Part shown: one piece after another, positions 37,356 through 45,658 of the stretch
How positions within the stretch are numbered: the stretch's first letter is position 1
Layout of the letters: the number at the start of each line of letters is the position of its first letter
DNA from: an uncultured Burkholderiaceae bacterium
Lineage (GTDB): Bacteria; Pseudomonadota; Gammaproteobacteria; Burkholderiales; Burkholderiaceae_B
DNA: 64,000 bases
Assembly (NCBI GenBank): GCA_934525625.1
Contig: CAKSZL010000007.1
Location: 102,615-166,614, forward strand
Reading direction: 5' to 3'
Made by a program: the position numbers and the translations under genes
The notes under the pieces: generated by a model
What the model saw: only the letters and a program-made list of their open reading frames with translations
The model's database searches: none
Told to the model about the DNA's origin: nothing

Positions 37356-39200
37356 ATGCCCTCAACGTTGAACTCCGCCTTGCCCGAAGCCCAGACGCTG
37401 TTGCAGCAGATATTCGGCTACGACGAGTTCCGGGGCTTCCAGGCCGACGTCATCGAGCAGGTCGCCCGGGGCGGCGACGCCCTGGTGCTGATGCCCACGG
37501 GCGGCGGCAAGTCCTTGTGCTATCAGATACCCGCTCTCATCCGCGCAGGCACCGGCGTCGTCGTGTCGCCGCTGATCGCGCTGATGCAGGACCAGGTGGA
37601 CGCCTTGCGCGAGCTTGGCGTCAAGGCCGCTTTCCTGAATTCGACGCAAGACTGGCGCACCGCGCGCGACGTGGAGGAAGCCTTCATCGCCGGCAAGCTC
37701 GACCTGCTTTACGTGGCGCCCGAGCGCTTGCTGACGGATCGCTGCCTGAACCTGCTGCAGCAGGGCAGGGTGGCGCTGTTCGCCATCGACGAGGCGCATT
37801 GCGTGTCGCAGTGGGGGCACGATTTCCGGCCGGAATACCTGGGTTTGTCCATGCTGGCCGAGCGCTGGCCCGACGTGCCCCGCATCGCGCTGACGGCCAC
37901 CGCCACGGCCCAGACGCGCATCGAGATCGCGCAGCGCCTGGCGCTGGAAGACGCGCGGCATTTCGTCGCCAGCTTCGACCGGCCCAACATTCTGTATCGC
38001 ATCGTCGAAAAGCAGGAGATCAAGCGCCAGTTGCTGGATTTCATCCGCGCCGATCACGAGGGCGATTGCGGCATTATTTATTGCGCCTCGCGGGCGCGCT
38101 GCGAAGACCTGGCCGGCTGGCTCAGCAGCCACGGCATCCAGGCATTGCCTTACCACGCCGGCCTCAGCACCCAGATACGCGCCGAGAACCAGGCGCGTTT
38201 CCTGCGCGAGGACGGCCTGGTCATGGTGGCGACCATCGCCTTCGGCATGGGCATAGACAAGCCCGACGTGCGCTTCGTGGCCCACGTCGACCTGCCCAAA
38301 TCCATAGAAGGCTACTACCAGGAAACCGGCCGCGCCGGCCGCGACGGCCTGCCGTCCACGGCCTGGATGGCCTACGGCCTGCAAGATGTGTCCCAGCACC
38401 GGCGCATGATAGACGAGTCACAGGGCGACGATAAATTCCGCCGGCGCCAGGTGGCGCAACTGGACGCCATGCTGGGCTTGTGCGAAACCGTGGGCTGCCG
38501 GCGCCAGCATCTGCTGGAATACTTCGACCAGCCCATACAGCCCTGCGGGCATTGCGACAACTGCCTGACGCCGCCCGAATCCTGGGACGGCACACAGGCG
38601 GCCCAGAAGGTGCTGTCCGCCGTGTACCGCTTATGGCGCGAGCGCGGCCAGCGCTTCGGGGCCGGGCACATTATCGACATTCTGCGCGGCAAGCTGACCG
38701 ACCGCGTCAAGCAGCACGACCACCAAAGCCTGAGCGTATTCAACGTGGGCACCGATTTGTCGGAGCAGGCCTGGCGCGGCGTATTGCGCCAATTGCTGGC
38801 GCGCGGCCTGCTGACGGTGGATCACGAAGGCTACGGCACGCTGGTGCTGACCGAGGAAAGCCGCGCCGTGCTCAAGGGCGAGGTCGTCTTGCGCCTGCGC
38901 CGCGCGGCCCCCGAAGCCAAGCGCGGCGCCGCCCGCAGCAAGGGCCGTGCTCCCGCCGCGGCGGTGCAGGATCTGCCCGAAGAAGTGCAGGCCCGCTTCG
39001 AGGCCTTGAAAGCCTGGCGCGCCGCCACCGCGCGCAGTCACGGCGTGCCCGCCTACGTCATCTTCCACGACACCACGCTGCGCGACGTGGCGCTGCGCCG
39101 CCCGCGCAACCTGGAAGAATTGGCCGGCATCACCGGCATAGGCGCGCGCAAGCGCGAGGCTTATGGCGAGGAACTGTTGGCCTGCGTGGCGCAGTTTTGA
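37356..39200 (+). CDS. recQ: ATP-dependent DNA helicase RecQ
   Basis: A 614-residue RecQ. SF2 helicase motifs: Walker [13 protein letters not shown] (~residue 50), [19 protein letters not shown] (DEAH box and RecQ aromatic loop), TATA, and [10 protein letters not shown] (motif VI). The zinc site includes [10 protein letters not shown] and CGHCDNC, and the last ~80 residues form an HRDC domain ([14 protein letters not shown]). It unwinds recombination and fork intermediates. I chose ATG at 37356; the frame is open upstream to 37140 but homology starts here. Its stop codon abuts the palindrome at 39200-39303. Confidence 0.95.
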   Translation: MPSTLNSALPEAQTLLQQIFGYDEFRGFQADVIEQVARGGDALVLMPTGGGKSLCYQIPALIRAGTGVVVSPLIALMQDQVDALRELGVKAAFLNSTQDWRTARDVEEAFIAGKLDLLYVAPERLLTDRCLNLLQQGRVALFAIDEAHCVSQWGHDFRPEYLGLSMLAERWPDVPRIALTATATAQTRIEIAQRLALEDARHFVASFDRPNILYRIVEKQEIKRQLLDFIRADHEGDCGIIYCASRARCEDLAGWLSSHGIQALPYHAGLSTQIRAENQARFLREDGLVMVATIAFGMGIDKPDVRFVAHVDLPKSIEGYYQETGRAGRDGLPSTAWMAYGLQDVSQHRRMIDESQGDDKFRRRQVAQLDAMLGLCETVGCRRQHLLEYFDQPIQPCGHCDNCLTPPESWDGTQAAQKVLSAVYRLWRERGQRFGAGHIIDILRGKLTDRVKQHDHQSLSVFNVGTDLSEQAWRGVLRQLLARGLLTVDHEGYGTLVLTEESRAVLKGEVVLRLRRAAPEAKRGAARSKGRAPAAAVQDLPEEVQARFEALKAWRAATARSHGVPAYVIFHDTTLRDVALRRPRNLEELAGITGIGARKREAYGEELLACVAQF

Positions 39201-39303
39201 TTCCATTCCCAGATCGAACGATTACTTTGTTGGCTTCGCTTGCCGTACGACTTGTACTGTCTGCGCTTCGCCTTCGCGTACTCGTTCGATCTGGGAATGG
39301 AAT
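39200..39303. repeat. Palindromic element filling the recQ-lplT intergenic space
   Basis: Perfect 22-bp inverted arms at 39200-39221 and 39282-39303 (outer bases ATTCCATTCCCAG) enclose 60 bp with small internal inverted repeats (GTAC-N5-GTAC). The first base is the last base of the recQ stop codon and the last base abuts the lplT stop codon on the other strand. It could work as a bidirectional terminator, but the 60-base loop is unusual and a mobile palindrome is more likely. Confidence 0.7.
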
Positions 39304-40620
39304 TTAATGCTGCGATTTGCGCAGCGCCTGCCCGTGTTCGTTCGACCCGATCTGCTCTTGCAGGCCGGGATTGGCGCGGTGGTTCAGGTGGCTCCAGTAC
39401 ATGAAGCCCAGCATCAGGAAGGCCACCAGCAGGCCGAAGATGATGATGATGACGTTGATGGGCAGCCGCAGCCACAGCAGCAGGCTGTACATGCCCAGCA
39501 TCAGCAGGATGTTCAACTGTTCGTTGAAGTTCTGCACGGCGATGGAATGCCCGGCCGACAGCAGCACGTGGCCGCGATGCTGCAGCAGCGCATTCATGGG
39601 CACCACGAAAAAGCCCGACAGCGCGCCCACGAAGAACAGCAGCGCGTAGACCGACCAAGTGCTGACCACCACCGGCATCAGCAGCACGGCCAGCCCCATC
39701 ACCACGCCTAGCGGCTGTACGCGCAAGGCATGGCGCAGCGGCACCATGCCGGCCAGGATGGAGCCGAAAATGGTGCCGAAAGCGGCCACGCCCATCAGGA
39801 TGGAGGCCTGGTCCAGGCGGTAGCCCAGGTGCTGCGCGCCCCATTCGATGACGATGAATTGCAGCGTGGCGCCGGCGCCCCAGAACAGCGTGGTGACCGC
39901 CAGGGAAATCTGCCCCAGCTTGTCGCGCCACAGAATGCGCACGTAATTGGAAAACTCGCGCACCAGCTTGCAGGGGTTGGTGTGCTGCACGGGGTAGCGC
40001 ATGCCGGTGCGCGGAATCAGTAGATTGCAGGCCGCCGCCAGGCAATAGATGAGCGCGATCAGCAGAATGGCGGCCTCGGCTCGGGTACTGGCCATCGAGG
40101 CCAGCCAGGGCTGTTCCAGCAAGGCGCTGGAGACCGACGGACTGATGAGCACGCCGCCCAGCACGGTGCCCACGATGATGGAAAGCACCGTCAGGCCTTC
40201 TATCCAGCTATTGCCCTTCACCAATAGCGCGGGCGGCAGCATTTCGGTGATGATGCCGTACTTGGCCGGCGAATAGGCCGCCGCGCCTATGCCCACCAGC
40301 GTATAGGCCACGAACACCAGCACCAGTTGCGCACCGGTGTCCAGGCCGAGCAGGCCGTGGCTGAACATCAGCAGACAGCCGAACAGTTTGACGCCGTTGG
40401 TGGCGAACATGACCTTGCCCTTGGGGAAGGTGTCGGCGATGGCGCCGACGAAGGCGGCCAGCACCACGTAGGCCAGCGCGAACCACCACTTCATCATGGG
40501 CGCCATCCAGTCCGGGCCGTGCAGGTCCATGATCAGGGCGACGGCGGCGATCAGCAGAGCATTGTCGGCAAGTGACGACAAGCCCTGCGCGGCCATGACG
40601 AGGTAGAAGCCTTTTTTCAC
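39304..40620 (-). CDS. lplT: Lysophospholipid transporter LplT-like MFS protein
   Basis: A 438-residue MFS transporter whose start MKKGFYLVMAAQGLSSLADN and following ALAYVVLAAFVGAIADTFPKG match LplT, the inner-membrane flippase that returns 2-acyl-lysophospholipids for re-acylation by Aas. Around 12 hydrophobic segments are visible. It is about 40 residues longer than the E. coli protein, mostly a hydrophilic C-terminal tail. The start is GTG at 40620. No aas gene is adjacent, so substrate rests on homology. The 221-bp gap to the GntR gene shows no clear feature. Confidence 0.82.
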   Translation of the reverse strand: MKKGFYLVMAAQGLSSLADNALLIAAVALIMDLHGPDWMAPMMKWWFALAYVVLAAFVGAIADTFPKGKVMFATNGVKLFGCLLMFSHGLLGLDTGAQLVLVFVAYTLVGIGAAAYSPAKYGIITEMLPPALLVKGNSWIEGLTVLSIIVGTVLGGVLISPSVSSALLEQPWLASMASTRAEAAILLIALIYCLAAACNLLIPRTGMRYPVQHTNPCKLVREFSNYVRILWRDKLGQISLAVTTLFWGAGATLQFIVIEWGAQHLGYRLDQASILMGVAAFGTIFGSILAGMVPLRHALRVQPLGVVMGLAVLLMPVVVSTWSVYALLFFVGALSGFFVVPMNALLQHRGHVLLSAGHSIAVQNFNEQLNILLMLGMYSLLLWLRLPINVIIIIFGLLVAFLMLGFMYWSHLNHRANPGLQEQIGSNEHGQALRKSQH

Positions 40621-40841
40621 GCGGGTTCCTGGTGTCGGAGAGGTGAAGATGAAACGGCGCGGCGAGTCTCAGACATGGGGAAACCAGGGAACCGATAGCG
40701 GGCGCTTGGGCATGATGCGAGTTTGTAATGAAACGTACTGCAAGTAAAAGTGCATGAAAGTATAGCGTCATGCAACAGCCATGCGGAAATCGGCGGGAAG
40801 AAAGATGGGCCCGGGCCGATGCGTGCGTACGGCCTTCGGCT

Positions 40842-41516
40842 TCAGCGTGTGCCGACCAGCTTGTCCTGGGTGGCGTAGTAGGAGGTGGCGGCGTTGCGCA
40901 GGTTGTAGTGCACGGCCTGCTCGACCAGTTGGGTGTCCTGGCGCAGAAAGGCGTCCAGCAGCTTGTGGCTGGACGATAGCGACCAGTAGCGGAACTTCGG
41001 GTCGCGCAGCGTGGCCAGCCGCACGGCTTCGACGTGGTCGGCCAGGCGGGTGATCATCTGCGCCAGATGGGGGTTGGGCACCATGCTGATCCAGGTCTGG
41101 CGAAACATGGTCTGGGCGGCCATGTAGGCCACCGCGTCGTCTTCGTCGTGGGCGAGCTGCGATGCATCGACGGCCTGGCGCATGCGGGCCAGGCCCTCCA
41201 CCGTGGCCTTTTCGCAGGCGCTGCAGGCGGCGGCGGGCTCCAGCAGCAGGCGCACCTCGAACATTTGCGCGATGTCGGTGGGAGTGAACCGGCGCAGCCG
41301 GAAGCCGCGCGACGTGCCTTCGAGCAGGCCTTCGTTCTTGAGCTGCAGCAAGGCTTCGCGCACGGGCATGCGCGACACCGCCAGTTCCGCCGCGATTTCG
41401 TGGTCGACGAGCCGGTCTTCCAGCGTCAGCCGGCCGCTGCGCATGCGGGCGCGCAGGTGCTGGTACACCTGTTCGCGGATCTTCAGCTTTTGCGTCGGTT
41501 TTTCGGCGGTCTTCAC
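40842..41516 (-). CDS. GntR-family (FCD-type) regulator of the adjacent catabolic operon
   Basis: A ~224-residue GntR/FadR-subfamily regulator. The winged helix covers VYQHLRARMRSGRLTLEDRL through ISRMPVREAL-type VSRMPVREALLQLKNEGLL; the FCD effector domain follows with the acidic/His pattern EVRLLLEPAA and a late HVEAVRLATL. Starts are uncertain: GTG at 41516 gives the family length, while GTG at 41591 would overlap the V4R gene by 65 bp. It is downstream of the V4R gene (10-bp gap), and both are divergent from the ABC-oxygenase operon, which it probably represses or activates. Confidence 0.83.
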   Translation of the reverse strand: MKTAEKPTQKLKIREQVYQHLRARMRSGRLTLEDRLVDHEIAAELAVSRMPVREALLQLKNEGLLEGTSRGFRLRRFTPTDIAQMFEVRLLLEPAAACSACEKATVEGLARMRQAVDASQLAHDEDDAVAYMAAQTMFRQTWISMVPNPHLAQMITRLADHVEAVRLATLRDPKFRYWSLSSSHKLLDAFLRQDTQLVEQAVHYNLRNAATSYYATQDKLVGTR

Positions 41517-41526
41517 GGCAAGGTTA

Positions 41527-42048
41527 TCAAGAGCTGTCGGAGGAGGCGGGCCGGATTTCAAAATGGCATTGCGCGTGGCCCTGCGCCGCACACGAGGTTT
41601 CTTCCACGGTTACCGGCCGCCCCAGCGCCAGTTCGCCGACGGTTTGCAGTATGCCCGCGATGGGGTGGCAAACCGGGTGGGCGCTGGCGCCGAAGCCGGC
41701 CGCGAACGGGCTGTTGCGGACTTCCAGCAGCAGGGCGTCTTGCCCCGGCGGCGCAGAAAAAGCCCAAACGCCCCAGCCCAGTTCGGAGGAATAGCCCGCC
41801 ATTGTATTCAGAAGCGCGCCGACGTCGCCTCGCAGCGTTTGAAAATAAGCGCGGGTGGAGGCGCCGCCGCCCCGTGCGGTGGAGCGCGCCAGCGCGACCA
41901 GGGCCTGGGCGCGCGCCGCATCGGTGGGCAGTTCGCGGAATAGGCCCATCAGCACGTCGGCCCGCATCATCACGTAACGCCGGTCGGCATCCATGATCTG
42001 ACCTTGCTCGGTTTGCCATTGCAGGCGGTCGCGTAGGGATTCGGCCAT
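41527..42048 (-). CDS. Stand-alone V4R-domain protein, putative aromatic/hydrocarbon sensor
   Basis: A 173-residue single-domain protein with the V4R (4-vinyl reductase) pattern: SPFAAGFGASAHPVCHPIAG followed by VEETSCAAQGHAQCHFEI, placing conserved Cys/His where V4R domains have them. The N-terminal part (GQIMDADRRYVMMRADVLMG) resembles the start of the sensor domain of XylR/DmpR-type regulators, but the AAA+ and DNA-binding domains are absent. V4R domains bind small hydrophobic or aromatic ligands. ATG at 42048 has GAGGACGAC upstream. Coupling to the GntR gene suggests a two-protein ligand-sensing switch; this is inference. Confidence 0.8.
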   Translation of the reverse strand: MAESLRDRLQWQTEQGQIMDADRRYVMMRADVLMGLFRELPTDAARAQALVALARSTARGGGASTRAYFQTLRGDVGALLNTMAGYSSELGWGVWAFSAPPGQDALLLEVRNSPFAAGFGASAHPVCHPIAGILQTVGELALGRPVTVEETSCAAQGHAQCHFEIRPASSDSS

Positions 42049-42144
42049 GTCGTCCTCTTCGGTTTCTTCTAAGTTTATATTCTTATGTGAACAATAACAT
42101 ATTGATTTTATTTTGATAAAAAATAGGGTAATCCATTATTTGGG

Positions 42145-42156
42145 TGATTTGAATCA
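42145..42156. promoter_or_regulatory. Candidate operator in the divergent V4R / ABC-operon promoter
   Basis: TGATTTGAATCA (arms TGATT/AATCA) lies in an A/T-rich 186-bp divergent intergenic region (42049-42234), well set for a GntR dimer. The region also repeats TTGATTTT-like words. No -10/-35 pair is convincing. Confidence 0.35.
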
Positions 42157-42234
42157 AACAATATACTTTTTAGAGGATGCCGGGTAGACGTTCCTCCGCT
42201 CCATCCCGACCATGCAAACAACAGGAGCAATTCC

Positions 42235-43758
42235 ATGAAGACTTGGTGTAAGAGGACGGCCCGCAAGCTGTTGGGGGCCATGGCGATGACGGCCATGTTG
42301 GCGGGAGCGGCGCACGCGGCTTCCAACGAACTGAAAATCGCGTATCCGGTGGATTTGCCCACCTGGGACCCCACGGCGGTCACCTTTCCGGCCGGGCAAT
42401 CCGTGTACAAGGCGGTATTCGATTCCCCCACCTTCATGGACGACAAGCTCACGGCCGTGCCGCGCCAGATCGAATCCTGGCGCTGGCTGGACGACAGCGG
42501 AACGAAGCTGGAACTGAATCTGCGCAAGGACATCTTCTTTCATGACGGCAGCCCGCTGACGGCCGAAGACCTCAAGTTCACGTTCGAGCGCGCGGCCGGC
42601 AACAAGGCGCTGGCCCTGAACGGCATGATGCCGACGGTAAGCGGCATCGAAGTGGTCAATCCGCACCAGGCCGTCATGACGTTCTCCAAGCCCACGCCCA
42701 CGGCCATCAAGAGCCTGGCTTTCTTAACGGCCTACATCCTGCCCAAGGCCTACATCGAAAAAGTCGGCGAAGACGGCTTTCTCAAGCAGCCCGTGGGCGC
42801 CGGCCCCTATCGCCTGGTCAATTACCAGCGCGGCTCGCGCATTACGCTGGAAGCCTTCGACAAGTATTGGGCCGGCAAGCCGGCGATAGACAAGGTGGTG
42901 TTCGAGATCGTGCCGGATTCCTCCGCGCGCGTGGCGGCGGTCGAGTCCGGGCGCGTGGACGTCTCCGCGCAGATCCCCGTGCGCGAGGTCAACCGCCTGC
43001 AGAAGTCTCCCAACCTGGAGGCCAAGACCTACCCCTACAGCGAAATGTTCATCCTGCAGATGCCCAGCTACGTGGAAACCTTCCAGAACGAGCATCTGCG
43101 CAAGGCCATGCAACTGGCCATAGACAAGCAGGGTTTGTCGCGCGCCTTCTACAACAGCGTCGCGCAGCCCTTGTCGGTGCTGGGCACCAAAGGCTCCGCG
43201 GCCGACGTGCCGGGTTTCACCATCCCCTTCGACCGCGAGCAGGCCATCGCCGAGCTGGCCAAGGCCGGCTACAGCAAGGACAAGCCGCTGAAGATGCGCC
43301 TGCTGTCCACCAACAATACCTTTCCTTCCGACTACGACATGGCGCGCGCCATTGCGCAAATGTGGAGCCAGATCGGCATCGAAACCACGGTAGAAGAAAT
43401 CACCATGGCCAAGTATCTGGAGCTTAGCCATTCGTCCAAGCTGGACGGCGTGATGCTTTACGTGTGGGCCAACGCCACCGGCGACCCCGATCTCGGCGTC
43501 GGCCGCATCCTCGACCCGCGCCTGCGCTTTTCCACCTGGAAAGACCCCGCGCTGGCCGATGAAATCGACGCGCTCAGCAAAGAGATGAACGAGGAAAAGC
43601 GCATGGCCGGCTATCACGCCATCATGAAGCGCTCGTCCGAAAACGCGTGGAGCATCCCCGTGCTGCAGTCGATTTCCACCATCGCCTACAAGAAGGGCCT
43701 GAACCTGCCCACCTATCAGACGGGCTACATCCTGCCCCAGGACTACAGCTGGAAATAA
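42235..43758 (+). CDS. Periplasmic binding protein of oligopeptide-type ABC importer (SBP family 5)
   Basis: A 507-residue family-5 solute-binding protein. A signal peptide (KKLLGAM-type core, cleavage near AHA-AS, residue ~26) precedes the typical opening LKIAYPVDLPTWDPTA, then FHDGSPLTAEDLKFTFERAAG and VGAGPYRLVNYQRG. Family 5 proteins bind peptides, glycosides, opines and other large solutes, and the ligand cannot be read from sequence. ATG at 42235 follows ACAGGAGCAATTCC. It is the first gene of an operon that ends in a ring-hydroxylating oxygenase, which suggests an aromatic-containing ligand. Confidence 0.92.
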   Translation: MKTWCKRTARKLLGAMAMTAMLAGAAHAASNELKIAYPVDLPTWDPTAVTFPAGQSVYKAVFDSPTFMDDKLTAVPRQIESWRWLDDSGTKLELNLRKDIFFHDGSPLTAEDLKFTFERAAGNKALALNGMMPTVSGIEVVNPHQAVMTFSKPTPTAIKSLAFLTAYILPKAYIEKVGEDGFLKQPVGAGPYRLVNYQRGSRITLEAFDKYWAGKPAIDKVVFEIVPDSSARVAAVESGRVDVSAQIPVREVNRLQKSPNLEAKTYPYSEMFILQMPSYVETFQNEHLRKAMQLAIDKQGLSRAFYNSVAQPLSVLGTKGSAADVPGFTIPFDREQAIAELAKAGYSKDKPLKMRLLSTNNTFPSDYDMARAIAQMWSQIGIETTVEEITMAKYLELSHSSKLDGVMLYVWANATGDPDLGVGRILDPRLRFSTWKDPALADEIDALSKEMNEEKRMAGYHAIMKRSSENAWSIPVLQSISTIAYKKGLNLPTYQTGYILPQDYSWK

Positions 43759-43762
43759 TCAG

Positions 43763-44776
43763 ATGCATGGCTATCCAAGCCTGGTGTTGAGAAAGGCCGG
43801 CGTGGTGGCGGTCACGGCGCTGCTGTTGTCCGTCATCGTGTTCATCCTGCTTCGGCTCATCCCTTCCGACCCCTTGGGCATGATGCTGCCGCCTTCGGCG
43901 ACCCACGAGGACGCCGAGGCCCTGCGCCGCGCGCTGGGCATGGACGGCTCCATCTTCAAGCAATACATGGTCTGGCTGCAGAACGCCGCGCGCGGCGACC
44001 TGGGCAACTCCATCTTCTTCCGCGAGCCGGTCACCGCGCTGATCCGCACGGCGCTGCCGGCCACGCTGGAGCTGGCGCTGGTCAGCCTCGTCATGGCGCT
44101 GATCATCGCGATACCGGGCGGCGTCGCCCTGTACCGCTTTGAGGGTCGCAAGACCGAGATTCCGGCGGATTTCCTGCTGGTGCTGCTGCTGTCCGTACCT
44201 TCGTTCCTGTGGGGCATCATCCTCATCGTCGTGCTGGGCGTGATCTTTCCCGTGCTGCCTTTCATGGGCCGCCTGGATCCGTCTTTCGAGGCGTCCGGCC
44301 CCACGGGCTTTCTGCTGCTGGACACCTTGCTGCACGGCCAGTGGGCCGCGTGGTGGGACGCCTTGCGCCACCTGCTGCTGCCCGCGCTGGCGCTGGCCTT
44401 GTCGTTCAGCCCCATCATCGCCAGGGTGCTGCGTTCCAGCCTGCTGGAAGTCGCCACCGAGCCTTACGTCAACGTGGCGCGCCTGCGCGGCGTGTCCGAG
44501 CGCCGCATCCTGTGGGGCCACATGCTCAAGAACGCGGCCCTGCCCACGCTGACGCTGCTGGGCGTGCAGTTCGGTTTCCTGTTCGGCGGCACGCTGCTGA
44601 TCGAGGTGATCTTCTCCTTCCCCGGCCTGGGCAATCTGATGGTGCAGGCCATCAAGAATTTCGATCTGCCGCTGATACAGGGCGTGGCCCTGGTGTTCTG
44701 CCTGATCGTGCTGGCCGTGAACTTCTGCGTGGACGGCCTGTACGCCGCCTTGAATCCCAAGTTGAGGAAAGCATGA
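43763..44776 (+). CDS. ABC importer permease, DppB/OppB type
   Basis: A 337-residue inner-membrane permease with N-terminal helix (VVAVTALLLSVIVFILLRLIP), the DppB-like DPLGMMLPPSAT periplasmic segment and the EAA loop (VNVARLRGVSERRILWGHML) that contacts the ATPase. Six membrane helices are visible. It pairs with the next gene, whose ATG overlaps its stop (ATGA). A moderately unusual hydrophilic insertion (FMGRLDPSFEASGPTG) lies before the last helices. Confidence 0.92.
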   Translation: MHGYPSLVLRKAGVVAVTALLLSVIVFILLRLIPSDPLGMMLPPSATHEDAEALRRALGMDGSIFKQYMVWLQNAARGDLGNSIFFREPVTALIRTALPATLELALVSLVMALIIAIPGGVALYRFEGRKTEIPADFLLVLLLSVPSFLWGIILIVVLGVIFPVLPFMGRLDPSFEASGPTGFLLLDTLLHGQWAAWWDALRHLLLPALALALSFSPIIARVLRSSLLEVATEPYVNVARLRGVSERRILWGHMLKNAALPTLTLLGVQFGFLFGGTLLIEVIFSFPGLGNLMVQAIKNFDLPLIQGVALVFCLIVLAVNFCVDGLYAALNPKLRKA

Positions 44777-45657
44777 CGAAGAAAGCGGATTCAGGCGCTA
44801 GCCCGCGCGGCCGTCTGTGGCGCGCGCTGCGGCACCCCAAGGTGGCGGTGGGCGGCGCAATGGTGCTGGTGTTCGTGTTCGTCGCCGTCTGTGCGCCGTG
44901 GCTGGCGCCCAACGACCCCAATGCGCAAGACCTGCTGGCCACGCTGCTGCCTCCTTCATGGGACGAAGGCGGCATGGCCCAGTATCCGCTGGGCACCGAT
45001 TCGCTCGGGCGCTGCGTGCTGTCGCGCCTCATCTACGGCAGCCGCATCGCCTTGCAGGTCGCGGTGCTGGCGGCCACGGGCGCCATGCTGTTCGGCTCGG
45101 CGCTGGCGCTGCTGGCCGGCTATCTGCGCGGCCGCTTCGACGGCGCCATGGGTTTCATCGTGGGGCTGTGGCTGTCGGTGCCGCCGGTGGTGTTTTCCAT
45201 GCTGCTGATGGTGGGCCTGGGCACCGGCGTGCGCAACGTGATCCTGGCCGTCGTGCTGGTCGACTGGACGCGTTTCTACCGCGTGGTGCGCGCGGAAGTC
45301 ATCGTGGCGCGTGAACGCGAGTACGTGCAGGCGGCGCGCCTGCTGGGCTTTTCGCACTGGCGCACCATGACGCGCGAAATCCTGCCCGGCGTGCTGCCGC
45401 TGATTCTTACCTTGTTCAGCCTGCAAATGGGCGTGGCCATCATCGTCGAAGCCATCCTCAGCTTCGTCGGCCTGTCCGTGCCCTCCGACGTGGTGGCCTG
45501 GGGCGTGATGCTGGCGGACGGCCGCGACCAGATCTACCAGGCCGGCTGGACGCTGCTGGCGCCCATCGCGGGCATCATCTTCGCCGTGCTGGCCTTCAAT
45601 CTGCTCAGCGACGGCTTGCGGGTCACGCTCGACCCTCGTCTACAAAAAAGGGCCTGA
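44773..45657 (+). CDS. ABC importer permease, DppC/OppC type
   Basis: A 294-residue permease with the DppC-type N-terminal helix (GGAMVLVFVFVAVCAPWLAP), the YPLGTDSLGRCVLSRLIYGS signature and the EAA loop (YVQAARLLGFSHWRTMTREIL). It completes the heterodimeric channel with the preceding gene. The start at 44773 overlaps that gene by four bases; longer frames upstream are shadows. The ATPase gene starts one base after its stop. Confidence 0.93.
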   Translation: MTKKADSGASPRGRLWRALRHPKVAVGGAMVLVFVFVAVCAPWLAPNDPNAQDLLATLLPPSWDEGGMAQYPLGTDSLGRCVLSRLIYGSRIALQVAVLAATGAMLFGSALALLAGYLRGRFDGAMGFIVGLWLSVPPVVFSMLLMVGLGTGVRNVILAVVLVDWTRFYRVVRAEVIVAREREYVQAARLLGFSHWRTMTREILPGVLPLILTLFSLQMGVAIIVEAILSFVGLSVPSDVVAWGVMLADGRDQIYQAGWTLLAPIAGIIFAVLAFNLLSDGLRVTLDPRLQKRA

Positions 45658-45658
45658 C

